Source: Paenibacillus sonchi
Lineage (GTDB): Bacteria; Bacillota; Bacilli; Paenibacillales; Paenibacillaceae
DNA: 64,000 nucleotides
Assembly: GCF_016772475.1 (NCBI RefSeq)
Contig: NZ_CP068595.1
Location: forward strand, 6,200,001 to 6,264,000
Direction: 5' to 3'
Position 1 is the stretch's first letter; each line of letters opens with the position of its first letter. The notes beneath the pieces are model-generated. The model searched no databases. It was not told the origin of the DNA and saw only the letters and a program-made list of their open reading frames with translations. This document shows positions 1-8,195 of the stretch, piece by piece. The position numbers and the translations under genes were made by a program.

Positions 1-296
1 CTGCCCAGCTCCACCAGGGAAATCAGCACAGCCGAGACCAGCAGCTTGTCCGCAAGTGGGTCGAGCAGCTTGCCCAGATTGGTGACCATGTTGTATTTCC
101 GGGCGATATAACCGTCTATGCCATCGGTGCTGGCCGCAAGCAAAAAGATCACCGCTGCGATCAGATGATTAAAGGAAAGCTGGAACGAGCCCCAATGAAT
201 CGGTTCCGGATAAAAGCTGAAATTCATCAGCAAAAAAAACATCATAATCGGGATAAGACAAATACGTGCCAGCGTAATGCGGTTAGGCAAATTCAC
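1..296 (-). CDS. pgsA: CDP-diacylglycerol--glycerol-3-phosphate 3-phosphatidyltransferase, N-terminal part
   Basis: Catalyses the committed step of phosphatidylglycerol synthesis at the membrane, joining CDP-diacylglycerol to glycerol-3-phosphate. Only the first 98 residues lie in the window; the C-terminus continues past position 1. The CDP-alcohol phosphatidyltransferase signature is complete: Asp61-Gly62, Ala65-Arg66, Gly75, Asp79 and Asp83, which bind metal and the CDP group. Hydrophobic segments lie at about residues 12-28 and 45-57. The start is GTG at 296, chosen because a strong AAGGGAGGAA ribosome site precedes it and the protein opens with the typical NLPNRITLAR segment. It has its own promoter just upstream. 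The family assignment is firm; loss of the C-terminus is only a window-edge effect. Confidence 0.93.
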   Translation of the reverse strand, partial: MNLPNRITLARICLIPIMMFFLLMNFSFYPEPIHWGSFQLSFNHLIAAVIFLLAASTDGIDGYIARKYNMVTNLGKLLDPLADKLLVSAVLISLVELG

Positions 297-362
297 AGAA
301 GTTCCTCCCTTGATCCATACGAATCCGTAATTCCACTATTTTCTAAAAAAACTGCTTACGCA

Positions 363-391
363 AGTATATTATAGCCCTATGTAGGTGTCAA
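363..391 (-). promoter_or_regulatory. SigA-type promoter of pgsA
   Basis: On the minus strand a perfect -35 box TTGACA (391..386) is followed after 17 bp by TATACT (368..363). The -35 box overlaps the T-run of the yajQ terminator, so termination and re-initiation are packed into about 40 bp. Confidence 0.75.
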
Positions 392-441
392 AAAAACACA
401 AAGCACCCCGCAGGCGAGAAATCAGCAGGCAGTGCGGGGTA
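388..441 (-). terminator. Rho-independent terminator downstream of yajQ
   Basis: On the minus strand ACCCCGCA (440..433) pairs with TGCGGGGT (412..405), giving an 8-bp GC-rich stem. A U-rich tail including seven T residues follows. It lies directly after the yajQ stop codon. Confidence 0.8.
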
Positions 442-449
442 CAAAAATC

Positions 450-941
450 TTACTTTAAGTTATTAAACTGCAGATCCAGCGGCAAATCGGCTTTGCGCAG
501 AATCTGGATAATCTGCTGCAGATCATCACGGCTTTTGCCGGTTACGCGGATTTGGTCCCCCTGGATTTGGCTCTTCACCTTCAGCTTCGAATCACGGATC
601 AGAATGTTGATTTTTTTGGCATTTTCATGATCAATTCCCTGTTTAAGACCCAGACGCTGGCGCACAGTGCCCAGAGAAGCCGGCTCAACCTTGCCGAAAT
701 CCAGATTCTTGAGTGTAATGCCCCGCTTGACCATCTTCGACTGTAAAATATCGATGACGGCATTCAGCTTGTATTCGTCCTCTGAGGCGATGATAAGCGC
801 ATCCTTCTCCAGCTTCAGACTGCTCTTGCTGTTCTTGAAGTCAAAGCGGTTATCAATCTCCTTCTCCGTCTGGTGTACGGCATTGGTCAACTCCTGCATG
901 TCCATTTTGGACACGATATCAAATGAACTTTCCGAACTCAA
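450..941 (-). CDS. yajQ: YajQ-family nucleotide-binding protein
   Basis: Small cytoplasmic protein of the YajQ family (YitK in Bacillus). Family members bind nucleotides, and in some Gram-negative bacteria cyclic di-GMP; the role in Firmicutes is not settled. The protein opens with the hallmark SSESSFDIVSKMD segment and has two RNP-like alpha/beta halves (about residues 1-90 and 91-163). I place the start at TTG 941 because AAAGGAAG lies 8 bp upstream and the 163-residue product matches the family length. An in-frame TTG at 965 would add eight residues without a ribosome site. It has its own promoter-like site and terminator, so it is probably monocistronic. Confidence 0.88.
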   Translation of the reverse strand: MSSESSFDIVSKMDMQELTNAVHQTEKEIDNRFDFKNSKSSLKLEKDALIIASEDEYKLNAVIDILQSKMVKRGITLKNLDFGKVEPASLGTVRQRLGLKQGIDHENAKKINILIRDSKLKVKSQIQGDQIRVTGKSRDDLQQIIQILRKADLPLDLQFNNLK

Positions 942-978
942 TACATCCACTTCCTTTGTCAGCAAATATTCTTTTCCT

Positions 979-1008
979 ATTATATGAGAAAGGAACTCTT
1001 AAGTCTAA
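979..1008 (-). promoter_or_regulatory. Candidate SigA promoter of yajQ
   Basis: TTAGAC (1008..1003) and a perfect TATAAT (984..979) are separated by 18 bp on the minus strand, about 40 bp before the proposed TTG start. The -35 box matches only in part. Confidence 0.5.
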
Positions 1009-1031
1009 TTTGACAGGTAAAGCCCGGCATA

Positions 1032-1063
1032 CAAAACAGCCCCACCAAAGTGGAGCCGTTCTG
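1032..1063 (-). terminator. Terminator-like hairpin after the small membrane protein gene
   Basis: A 14-bp stem (several G-T pairs) with a 4-nt loop: 1063..1050 pairs with 1045..1032. The run of T residues lies inside the 3' arm rather than after it. It separates the gene ending at 1122 from yajQ. Confidence 0.55.
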
Positions 1064-1121
1064 TGTAAAGGCAGACAACCCGTTCCCCCGGGTCCAATGA
1101 GCCGGGAGACGCTGCATGTCG

Positions 1122-1331
1122 CTACTGTCTGCTGCGCGAGGGGGCCCGGAACATATCCAAAATCCCGAGCAGAATATGTGCCAGTCCAAAGCCCAAAATG
1201 CCATAACCCCAGGCACTCGGTGTCAGATAGTATCCGAGGAGACTGACGATAATACCAAGCCCTGTTACGATCCAGCTAGCGGTCATGAGAGAATACACCT
1301 CACTTTGGCGTAAGAACTGTAAATCAATCAT
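1122..1331 (-). CDS. Small two-helix membrane protein of unknown function
   Basis: A 69-residue protein with two predicted membrane helices, about residues 16-36 and 41-61, joined by a short turn, and a basic, Arg-rich C-terminus (FRAPSRSRQ) that probably faces the cytoplasm. I do not recognise a named family. The ATG start at 1331 follows GGAGAACCT; upstream in-frame codons lack a ribosome site. It lies between rodZ and yajQ on the same strand, 47 bp after rodZ, so it may be co-transcribed with rodZ; a hairpin follows it. Function cannot be inferred from the sequence. Confidence 0.6.
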   Translation of the reverse strand: MIDLQFLRQSEVYSLMTASWIVTGLGIIVSLLGYYLTPSAWGYGILGFGLAHILLGILDMFRAPSRSRQ

Positions 1332-1378
1332 AGGTTCTCCTAAAAGCCAAAGTCTATACATTCAGCTTATATAGATGA

Positions 1379-2386
1379 TTATTCAGTAGTTGTATTGTCC
1401 TGATTGGCTGCATTGTCCTGGCTTCCCTCAGTACCGCTGTCCTGTGCTCCGGATGTGTCTCCGGAAGCCGGGTCGTTATCCAGCTCAAGAAGAAGCCGGG
1501 ATGAGGTCTTGCCGTCCGTGATTACTTGTCCATTGACGGTAATTTCCGTAGCAGGGGAGTACCCGGACTTGATATACATCCCTTCACTGTCGAGCGTGAA
1601 GCTCAGGTTGTCGCCGGCAGCAGTATTGCCGAAGCTCAGCTTCTCTCCCTTGGAATTCTCGCCTTTGTAGACTTCAAGCCAGCTCACTCCACTCGCAGCG
1701 ATCTGCACCTGAACGGCGCTTCCTGCAGGTGCTGACACCTTGTACACCGTCGTTTTTCCCGATTTGCGGTCCTGTGTGACCGTAACCTCCTGGGAGGATG
1801 GGGATGGAGATGGAGATGGTGATGGTGAAGCCGATGGAGCTGTTGTCGCCTCAGGAGCCGCTGTGCCCGTACCTGTGCCTGCCGTAGCGGAAGGAGCCGC
1901 AACGCCACCTCCCACGGCAGTCGGCGAAGGCTGAACCTTCGACGGGTCCTGTGTAGCCGTGGTCAGATTGCCGGGTTCGGCTTTGTCTGGCTCCGGTTTG
2001 TTCATATTGGAAGAAGCGTACATGTAAATCACCACGATAATAAGCACAGGAAAGGTCCACATCAGAACTGTTGGCAGCCATTTCGCATTCCGTTCCGTTT
2101 CTGGTCTGCGGCTGCGCTTCTGTATCACCGTTTCCATCGGTGTCTCTACCGGAGCGGCAGGCACGTTGCCGTGCTCTTCCATCAGCTCGTCGGGATTTAC
2201 ATCCACGGCCTCCGCATAGGTTTTGATAAATGCCCGGACATAAAAGCTTCCCGGCAACACCTTATAATCCCCCGCTTCGATGGCTTCTAGATATTTTTTG
2301 CGGATTTTCGTTACTTCCTGGACATCATCAAGGCTCATCCCTTTTTGCAGACGCGCCTCCTTCAAATGCCGGCCCAGTTCCGACAT
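1379..2386 (-). CDS. rodZ: RodZ-family cell-shape protein (HTH, one transmembrane helix, DUF4115)
   Basis: Membrane protein linking the MreB cytoskeleton to the wall-elongation machinery in the RodZ family (YmfM in Bacillus). Domains: a cytoplasmic Cro/C1-type helix-turn-helix at about residues 1-70, a basic linker, one membrane helix at about 104-124, a low-complexity Ser/Pro/Thr/Ala linker at about 140-205 with a run of Ser-Pro dipeptides encoded by a hexanucleotide repeat near 1800-1835, then an extracellular beta-rich DUF4115-like domain (about 205-300) and an acidic, Asn/Asp-rich tail. The ATG start has AGGAGGTG upstream. Adjacent ymfK and pgsA match the conserved Firmicutes order. The RodZ-type role is inferred from architecture. 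Confidence 0.88.
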   Translation of the reverse strand: MSELGRHLKEARLQKGMSLDDVQEVTKIRKKYLEAIEAGDYKVLPGSFYVRAFIKTYAEAVDVNPDELMEEHGNVPAAPVETPMETVIQKRSRRPETERNAKWLPTVLMWTFPVLIIVVIYMYASSNMNKPEPDKAEPGNLTTATQDPSKVQPSPTAVGGGVAAPSATAGTGTGTAAPEATTAPSASPSPSPSPSPSSQEVTVTQDRKSGKTTVYKVSAPAGSAVQVQIAASGVSWLEVYKGENSKGEKLSFGNTAAGDNLSFTLDSEGMYIKSGYSPATEITVNGQVITDGKTSSRLLLELDNDPASGDTSGAQDSGTEGSQDNAANQDNTTTE

Positions 2387-2428
2387 ACCATCACCTCCTA
2401 AGTGTGTAGTTCTGCTATCAGCAGCTAT

Positions 2429-3196
2429 TTATAGATCATCACTGTAGCTCGTCGTGAACGAGTCGTACAATATCTCTTCGCTTGGTATATTGCGCAGCTC
2501 GATAATAATATCGAAATCATCATAGGTGTATTCGGATTCCCGCACAAAAATATCCGGGTGCTCAATCACCTTCGTGCTTGGCATGCTCATCACATGCTTC
2601 AGCAGATTATAGTGCTTCTCGTTGGAGCGGATCGTGCTGACAATCCCGTCAATAATGAATACATTGTGCGGATTCATTTCATCTTCGGCGAGCTGGCTGC
2701 GTACCGTCTGGCGCAATAGCGTCGAAGAGACAAAGGTCCAGCGCTTCATGGCACAGACACTGCCGGCGATAATCGACTCCGTCTTGCCGACACGCGGCAT
2801 GCCCCGAAGACCAATAACCTGATTTCCTTCCCTTTTAAACAGCTCACCGAGAAAATCAACCAGCAGACCCAGTTCATCCCTGGTGAACCGGAACGTCTTG
2901 CGGTCATCCGAGTCGCGGTCAATATAGCGCCCATGCCGTACGGCCAGCTTGTCAACAAGCCGCGGGGAACGCAGGGCGGTCACCGTTATATTATCAACTT
3001 TTTTGAGCATTTCGCCCATCAGCATAATCTTTTCATCGTCACTTGTTTCCAGCAGCATTCCGCGGGTCTTGCCTTCTACTCCGTTAATGGTCAGGATATT
3101 GACCTCCAGCATTCCGAGCATTGAAGCGATATCACCAAGCAGACCAGGTCTGTTCTTATGTATCTTATACTCCATGTACCATTGTTTATATTCCAC
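2429..3196 (-). CDS. ymfK: DUF3388 protein (YmfK) with ACT-like and P-loop regions
   Basis: A 255-residue cytoplasmic protein of the DUF3388 family (YmfK); biochemical function unknown. The first ~85 residues resemble an ACT regulatory domain (HKNRPGLLGDIASMLG start). The rest contains a Walker A-like motif GMPRVGKT near residue 135, suggesting nucleotide binding, followed by a hydrophobic strand and an IDGIV segment that could be a Walker B. The GTG start at 3196 is preceded by GAGGTG; an internal ATG at 3175 lacks a site. It lies 42 bp upstream of rodZ on the same strand and is probably co-transcribed. ACT and ATPase character are my reading of motifs, not established facts. Confidence 0.82.
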   Translation of the reverse strand: MEYKQWYMEYKIHKNRPGLLGDIASMLGMLEVNILTINGVEGKTRGMLLETSDDEKIMLMGEMLKKVDNITVTALRSPRLVDKLAVRHGRYIDRDSDDRKTFRFTRDELGLLVDFLGELFKREGNQVIGLRGMPRVGKTESIIAGSVCAMKRWTFVSSTLLRQTVRSQLAEDEMNPHNVFIIDGIVSTIRSNEKHYNLLKHVMSMPSTKVIEHPDIFVRESEYTYDDFDIIIELRNIPSEEILYDSFTTSYSDDL

Positions 3197-3344
3197 TTGC
3201 TACACCTCATAGATTCCTTTTCCCGTAACTTTGCGGCATACACCAAAAAAAGCCGGCTTCGGCAAAGTGTTCTGAACACGGGTCATGTTAATGATATATA
3301 AAATAAATTTGAAAGGCAAGGACACTATTGTAATAATTGCAGAA

Positions 3345-3365
3345 AAGCTCCCGCGAGGGGAGCTT
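3345..3365 (-). terminator. Rho-independent terminator after ymfJ
   Basis: AAGCTCCC (3365..3358) pairs with GGGAGCTT (3352..3345) around a short CTCGC-type loop on the minus strand, followed by TTTTCTGC. It lies about 10 bp after the ymfJ stop. Confidence 0.75.
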
Positions 3366-3375
3366 GTTCCGCGAG

Positions 3376-3636
3376 CTATGCGTTTTTCTTCGCCAGCTTC
3401 ACCATGAGGGAAGCAATAGTCTGCTTCTCATCATCCGTGCCGACATCCCACAGCTCTTTGATCGCCCGGTTGGAGTAGTTGCCCGGATCGACTTTTTTAT
3501 CGAGAAACTCCCCGATTTCAAAAGCCAGCTTGGAAATGGTTTCCTCGCTCATCCCCATTTTTTCAGCCTGAATGACCCGCTCGCCCAGAAAGCTTTTCCA
3601 GGTATCAAAGTTCTTCACTACGGAGTCTGTTGACAT
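3376..3636 (-). CDS. ymfJ: DUF3243 family protein (YmfJ)
   Basis: An 86-residue, highly charged, probably all-helical cytoplasmic protein of the DUF3243 family, equivalent to Bacillus YmfJ. No enzymatic motif or membrane segment is visible. ATG start with GGAGGATTTAAG upstream. The conserved neighbourhood (ymfI upstream, ymfK downstream) supports the assignment. A good terminator follows directly, so it ends the transcript that contains ymfF, ymfH and ymfI. Function is unknown in the family. Confidence 0.85.
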   Translation of the reverse strand: MSTDSVVKNFDTWKSFLGERVIQAEKMGMSEETISKLAFEIGEFLDKKVDPGNYSNRAIKELWDVGTDDEKQTIASLMVKLAKKNA

Positions 3637-3746
3637 CTTAAATCCTCCTCAAAATGTTGTGGGTTACGTGAGATTTAAAAGCAACAGTTATAATATGTCT
3701 CCGCCCGGATATTCTTATGCTGGAGCATTTCTCCAAGGGTACCGCT

Positions 3747-4514
3747 TCAGGTAATCCACCCGCCGTTCGGACTGATGATCTGCCCGGTGATATAACCGGA
3801 TTCCGGTAGCGCCAGAAAATACACCAGCGAAGAGATCTCCTCCGGGGAAGCCAGTCGTCCTGCCGGAATCTCATCCTCCAGCATACGCATCTCATCCGCT
3901 TGCAGGTTGGCGAGCATCGCCGTCTGCACGGCTCCAGGGGCTACGGCGTTGACTGTGACTCCCGACGGGGCCAGCTCCTTCGCTAGCGCCTTAGTAAAGG
4001 CATTAACGCCGCCTTTGCTGGCGGAATAAGCGACTTCACAAGAGGCGCCGGAAATTCCCCAGACCGAGGATACATTGATAATCCGCCCATACCGCTGGGA
4101 CACCATATATGGCATGAAAATCTGGCTGCATAGGAAGGTGCCTTTCAGATTGACTGCCATAATCTCGTCCCATTCTTCCTCAGTCACATCCGCCAGCATC
4201 CCGTAATGCGCCTTACCGGCGTTATTTACCACAATATCCGGCTGCATTCCGCTCGCCGCGAGCCTTTCGGCCATCCGCACCAGCTGGCTGCGGTCCTTCA
4301 TATCCGCAGCCACTGTCATTACCTTGGCTCCAAGCGCCATACAGCGCCGGGCCACATCATTCGCCGCTTCATGCGAATTCATATAATGAATAACAATGTT
4401 CATTCCGACTGAGGCAAAACGCTCGGCAATCGCACCGCCGATTCCCCCGCTGCCTCCGGTAATGAGCACGGTCATCTCTCCTATTGGTTTGCCGTTCTCT
4501 CCCGAAAGCGCCAT
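3747..4514 (-). CDS. ymfI: SDR-family reductase, probable EF-P 5-aminopentanone reductase
   Basis: Short-chain dehydrogenase/reductase of 255 residues. In Bacillus the orthologue at this locus (YmfI) reduces the 5-aminopentanone group on a lysine of elongation factor P to 5-aminopentanol. The Rossmann motif TGGSGGIG is near residues 19-26 and NNAG near 97-100. The catalytic set is visible as Ser in SSVWG followed by YSASK (Tyr-x3-Lys). The ATG overlaps the stop codon of the upstream M16 peptidase gene by one base (TAATG), so the two are translationally coupled. The general SDR call is certain; the EF-P role rests on synteny with Bacillus. Confidence 0.85.
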   Translation of the reverse strand: MALSGENGKPIGEMTVLITGGSGGIGGAIAERFASVGMNIVIHYMNSHEAANDVARRCMALGAKVMTVAADMKDRSQLVRMAERLAASGMQPDIVVNNAGKAHYGMLADVTEEEWDEIMAVNLKGTFLCSQIFMPYMVSQRYGRIINVSSVWGISGASCEVAYSASKGGVNAFTKALAKELAPSGVTVNAVAPGAVQTAMLANLQADEMRMLEDEIPAGRLASPEEISSLVYFLALPESGYITGQIISPNGGWIT

Positions 4515-5794
4515 TAAGGGCTCACCACAAGCGACACTGCAAGCTGCTCCCAGTCGACATGCGAGCGCAGACGTTCGTTGACTTCTTCCAGTGTGATCGA
4601 TTCATAAAGCGGAAGCACTTCAAAAAGGTTCCCTCCGCGGAACTGGTACCGCGTGAATTCATGGGCAATGCTCTCAGGCGAATTCAGCATGCGCAGATAG
4701 CCGCCGATTTTCTTTTTGCGGGCCCGTTCAAAATCCTTCTCCGCAAAACCAGACGCCAGCACGAGATTGATTTCTTCCTTTATCCGCTTCAGCAGCAGAT
4801 CAGTGTCTTTGGTATCTCCGCCGATCGCCGAAAACGCGTATTGCGGTGAGCTGTTGAATTCATGTCCGAAGCTGTCCGAGATCAGCTCTTCGTCATACAG
4901 TTTCTGGTACAAAGCCGTACTGCTTCCGAGCAGCAGGTCCAGCATCAGCTTGGTCGTCAAATCGCGGCGCACCGCAGCTTCCCCGGTCAGGCCCTCCACC
5001 TTTTCCTTGAAGCCAAACAGCATCTTCGGCATGGACACCGCCAGCTTGCTCTCCTTGACTTTTGCCGCTACCTGAACAGGCTCTTCCTCAAAGATGCGCT
5101 GGATTTCACCCTGTTTGCCGTAAGATTTGCCGTTCTGGTTGTTGCGGATCAGCTCAAACACCTGCTCCGGATCGACTCCGCCGACTACAAACAACAGCAT
5201 ATTGCTGGGATGGTAGAAGGAATTGTAGCAGGTATACAAGGTTTCTTTGGTGATCGTGGCAATCGATTCGATGGTACCGGCAATATCGATATGGACCGGG
5301 TGTTTGGAATACATGGCTTCGATCAGGCCAAAATAAACGCGCCAGTCGGGATTATCCGCATACATATTGATTTCCTGGCCGATGATGCCCTTTTCCTTCT
5401 CCACATTCTCATCGGTGAAATAAGGCCGCTGTACGAAATCCACAAGTGTACTGAGATTGGTCTCGATATTTTCGGTTGCCGAAAAGAGGTATACCGTCTG
5501 GTCAAAGCTGGTGAACGCATTTGCTGAAGCTCCGTTGGATGCAAAGGTGGCGAAAATGTCGCCTTCCGGCTCCTCGAACATTTTGTGCTCCAGAAAGTGG
5601 GCTATGCCGTCGGGAACGGTCGTTTCTTCGCCCCCTGCAACCTTGAAGTGATTATCCACGGACCCGTATTTGGTCGCAAAGGTAGCATAGGTTTTGAGAA
5701 AAGCCGGCTTCGGCAGTACATACACCTGCAGACCGTTATCCATAACCTCGTGATACAGCGTTTCTTGAAGTTTCTCGTAATGAATCTTTTCCAC
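4514..5794 (-). CDS. ymfH: M16 family zinc metallopeptidase (YmfH-like)
   Basis: A 426-residue M16 (insulinase/pitrilysin) peptidase, cytoplasmic, no signal peptide. The inverted zinc motif HxxEH is intact as HFLEH near residues 66-70, followed by the expected downstream Glu, so this subunit should be catalytic. It is paired with the upstream YmfF-like protein, which has lost that motif; M16 proteins commonly work as active/inactive pairs. GTG start at 5794 after AAGGGGGAATAACG. The gap to ymfF is 2 bp, and the gene overlaps ymfI by one base, so all three share a transcript. Substrate unknown; related pairs process peptide precursors or maintain the cell surface. Confidence 0.88.
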   Translation of the reverse strand: MEKIHYEKLQETLYHEVMDNGLQVYVLPKPAFLKTYATFATKYGSVDNHFKVAGGEETTVPDGIAHFLEHKMFEEPEGDIFATFASNGASANAFTSFDQTVYLFSATENIETNLSTLVDFVQRPYFTDENVEKEKGIIGQEINMYADNPDWRVYFGLIEAMYSKHPVHIDIAGTIESIATITKETLYTCYNSFYHPSNMLLFVVGGVDPEQVFELIRNNQNGKSYGKQGEIQRIFEEEPVQVAAKVKESKLAVSMPKMLFGFKEKVEGLTGEAAVRRDLTTKLMLDLLLGSSTALYQKLYDEELISDSFGHEFNSSPQYAFSAIGGDTKDTDLLLKRIKEEINLVLASGFAEKDFERARKKKIGGYLRMLNSPESIAHEFTRYQFRGGNLFEVLPLYESITLEEVNERLRSHVDWEQLAVSLVVSP

Positions 5795-5796
5795 CG

Positions 5797-7074
5797 TTAT
5801 TCCCCCTTCCCTGTCAGGAAATAAATCGTATCCAGCTCAAAGGTGCCGGCTGCAGCCTTCACATCTTCTGCCCCCGTACTGTCAACCTGAGCCAGGAGTT
5901 CCTGGGCGGAACGGTCTTTTCCGGACAACTGACGGTTGAAATCAAAGGATATCATTTCAAAAGCGGAGTCCTGGATTTCGGAGAGCAGATTGCGGATCAT
6001 GGCTTTGGTCTGGCTCAGCTCCAGGTCACTGATATTCCCGGCCTGGAGTTCATCCAGCTGCTTGCGGATAATGTCTACAGCTTTGCTGTAGTTCTGTGTC
6101 TCAATTCCCGATTGAATGGTGCCAATGCCTTTATGGCCGTCATAACGCGAGGATGCGTAATAAGCCAGGCTCTCTTTTTCCCGCACGTTCACAAACAGCT
6201 TGGAGTGCGGATATCCGCCCAGAATGCCGTTGTACATGAGCGCTGAAGCATACCTGTCGTCTTTGTATGTTATCGGGGTGCGCAGACCCATGTTGAGCTT
6301 CCCTTGATTGACATCGAGCTTCTCTTCCACAGTGCGGACCTCAGTTACGGCTACCGGTGAAAAATTGGAAGAATACCCTGCTGCGTTCCCATGGGTACGG
6401 CCAAAATGGCGGGTCACCAGCTTCTCTACTTCCTCAGGGGTGGTATCACCTACGACATACAGGTCGAGAATGGCTCCGCCCAGCCAGGAATGATAGGACT
6501 GATAAAGCGATTCCGGGGTAATGCCGTCGAGATCGGCTCTTTGGCCCAGCGGGTGGAGACGGTACGGTTCCTGACGGCACATTTCTTCAATGCAGCGTTC
6601 GGCTGCATAACGGATTTTGTCGTTGACGATTGCCTCCAGCTTCTTGCGCACGGTTTCGCGCTCAGTGGCTACATAGGAAGCACGGAAACTCCCATCCTCC
6701 AGCAGCGGTTTTGTCAGTACCTCTCCAAGGAACGCAAACGATTCGCCCAGCAGGCTTTCTTTGCTCTGCACGAAGGAATCATTGATTGTATCCATACGAA
6801 ACTGGACAATCTGATAGTCGCCTCTTTTATAAATGTCAAAACCGAACCCGGCCCCGTACAGCTCCTCCAGACGCTCACGGAACTGTGTGGTTTCGGGATA
6901 ATTCGCCGTTCCTCTGCGCAGCACAAAGGGAATCAGCGCAGTCGGGGTCACCGTATGTTCATCAAGCGGAACACCGGCATAGAGTGAGATGGCGAACGTC
7001 TTGAACGCCTTGGTCGGCAGGACGTGAATGCGCATGCCTGCGGCGCTGCCATGTTGAAAACCGTTATTTGTCAA
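5797..7074 (-). CDS. ymfF: M16-family protein lacking the zinc motif (YmfF-like)
   Basis: A 425-residue M16-fold protein. At the place where HxxEH should be (about residues 45-60) the sequence reads PFVLRRGT, so zinc ligands are absent and the protein is probably a non-catalytic partner of the YmfH-like peptidase encoded 2 bp downstream. The two-lobe M16 organisation is otherwise kept, including a middle GxSPHSKLFxxxREK-like segment (GGYPHSKLFVNVREKESLAY). I choose TTG at 7074 because AAAGGAG sits 8 bp upstream; the reading frame stays open to 7161 but without a better start. Whether the pair forms a heterodimer is inference. Confidence 0.85.
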   Translation of the reverse strand: MTNNGFQHGSAAGMRIHVLPTKAFKTFAISLYAGVPLDEHTVTPTALIPFVLRRGTANYPETTQFRERLEELYGAGFGFDIYKRGDYQIVQFRMDTINDSFVQSKESLLGESFAFLGEVLTKPLLEDGSFRASYVATERETVRKKLEAIVNDKIRYAAERCIEEMCRQEPYRLHPLGQRADLDGITPESLYQSYHSWLGGAILDLYVVGDTTPEEVEKLVTRHFGRTHGNAAGYSSNFSPVAVTEVRTVEEKLDVNQGKLNMGLRTPITYKDDRYASALMYNGILGGYPHSKLFVNVREKESLAYYASSRYDGHKGIGTIQSGIETQNYSKAVDIIRKQLDELQAGNISDLELSQTKAMIRNLLSEIQDSAFEMISFDFNRQLSGKDRSAQELLAQVDSTGAEDVKAAAGTFELDTIYFLTGKGE

Positions 7075-7212
7075 GTCCAAAACTCCTTTGCGGCGGGGAT
7101 AACTGCCATATAAGCTAAACTTAAGAGCAAGGGGAAGCCGGATTCTTAAGTTCACACTCAATACAACAAGTTTATGAAGTATTATCCATTCTAAACCATT
7201 CCAAAGTAAGGA

Positions 7213-7240
7213 AGCAACCGGAAGCAGGCTGCCGGTTGCT
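7213..7240 (-). terminator. Rho-independent terminator after sleB
   Basis: AGCAACCGG (7240..7232) pairs perfectly with CCGGTTGCT (7221..7213), a 9-bp stem with a 10-nt loop, followed by TCCTTACTTTGG. It lies about 40 bp downstream of the sleB stop. Confidence 0.75.
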
Positions 7241-7281
7241 CTTGGTCGATTTTTGTCTTGTATGGCACTGCGTATTGCCGG

Positions 7282-8145
7282 CTACATGCAAAAAATATGC
7301 TCGCCGATGGTTTTCACCTGCGGACGGCTCCAAATCCATTTGGAGGTGGCTGTCTTCGGATTGAAGTAATAAATGCAGCCGCCGGAAGGGTCCCACCCGT
7401 TAAGCGCCTGCTGCACCGCCTTGCGCGCCTGTTCATTCGGTTCAAGATAAATCTGTCCATCCGCCACCGCGGTGAAGGCGCCCGGCTGAAAAATCACACC
7501 GGAAGGTGTATTCGGGAAGTTTGGTGATTTCACACGGTTCAGAATCACTGCGGCTACTGCGACCTGGCCTTCAAACGGTTCACCGCGCGACTCGCCATAT
7601 ACCGCATTGGCCATAATTCTGAGATCATTCTCCGACAGCCCCATGGTGTTGCCCGAGCTAAGCTCGGCTGTATTCGTGTTGCCCCCATTTGAGGCTCCGG
7701 TGTTCCCGTTGCCTTGCGTCTTATTGGCAGTGCTGGTTGACGGTTCTGTAGGCCTCCAGGCTTTGGTGGCGTTATAGAGCTTCAGCTTTGTTTTGGCCCC
7801 GACAATACCATCAGCCTTCATCCCGAATTTCCACTGGAACCAGGTAACGGCATTTCTGGTTTTCGCCCCGAATTGGCTGTCTATGGCACCCGCATAATAT
7901 CCGAGATGCTTGAGTCTGCCCTGCAGCTCGTAGACATCCTGTCCGGAAGAACCCACCTTAAGCGGGGTTGTCCCGAATACAGGCAGCGCCTCCTCCTCCG
8001 GCACAGTGCCCTCCGTCATTACAGATGTATGATTATTCTGATTCGCGTAGACTGCACCTGGTTCCTTGAGGAGTATAGCTGTGAACGGCGCAGCTGCCAG
8101 TGCAAGGGTTAGTGCGGCAAATATCCATTGCGTATGCTTTTTCAT
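7282..8145 (-). CDS. sleB: Spore cortex-lytic enzyme / cell wall hydrolase SleB
   Basis: Secreted hydrolase that breaks spore cortex peptidoglycan during germination (lytic transglycosylase in the SleB family). It has a signal peptide at about residues 1-34, a peptidoglycan-binding type 1 domain at about 62-118 (GQDVYELQGRLKHLGYY), a Thr/Asn/Gly linker (125-165), and a C-terminal Hydrolase_2 domain at about 172-287 with the conserved MANAVYGESRGEPFEGQVAVAAVILNR block, whose Glu is the presumed catalytic acid. ATG start after AAAGGTAG. It is monocistronic, with a SigG-type promoter upstream and a terminator downstream, consistent with forespore expression. The ypeB partner gene is not adjacent. 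Confidence 0.88.
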   Translation of the reverse strand: MKKHTQWIFAALTLALAAAPFTAILLKEPGAVYANQNNHTSVMTEGTVPEEEALPVFGTTPLKVGSSGQDVYELQGRLKHLGYYAGAIDSQFGAKTRNAVTWFQWKFGMKADGIVGAKTKLKLYNATKAWRPTEPSTSTANKTQGNGNTGASNGGNTNTAELSSGNTMGLSENDLRIMANAVYGESRGEPFEGQVAVAAVILNRVKSPNFPNTPSGVIFQPGAFTAVADGQIYLEPNEQARKAVQQALNGWDPSGGCIYYFNPKTATSKWIWSRPQVKTIGEHIFCM

Positions 8146-8195
8146 TGGGGATCGCTCTACCTTTCTCTTGTAAGTTCTGCATGGATGGCTAAAGT

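Noticed and set aside
3240..3290. Attenuator before ymfK (GCCGAAGCCGGC followed by seven T)
   Set aside because: The stem is only four base pairs, so the T-run alone is not enough to call it.
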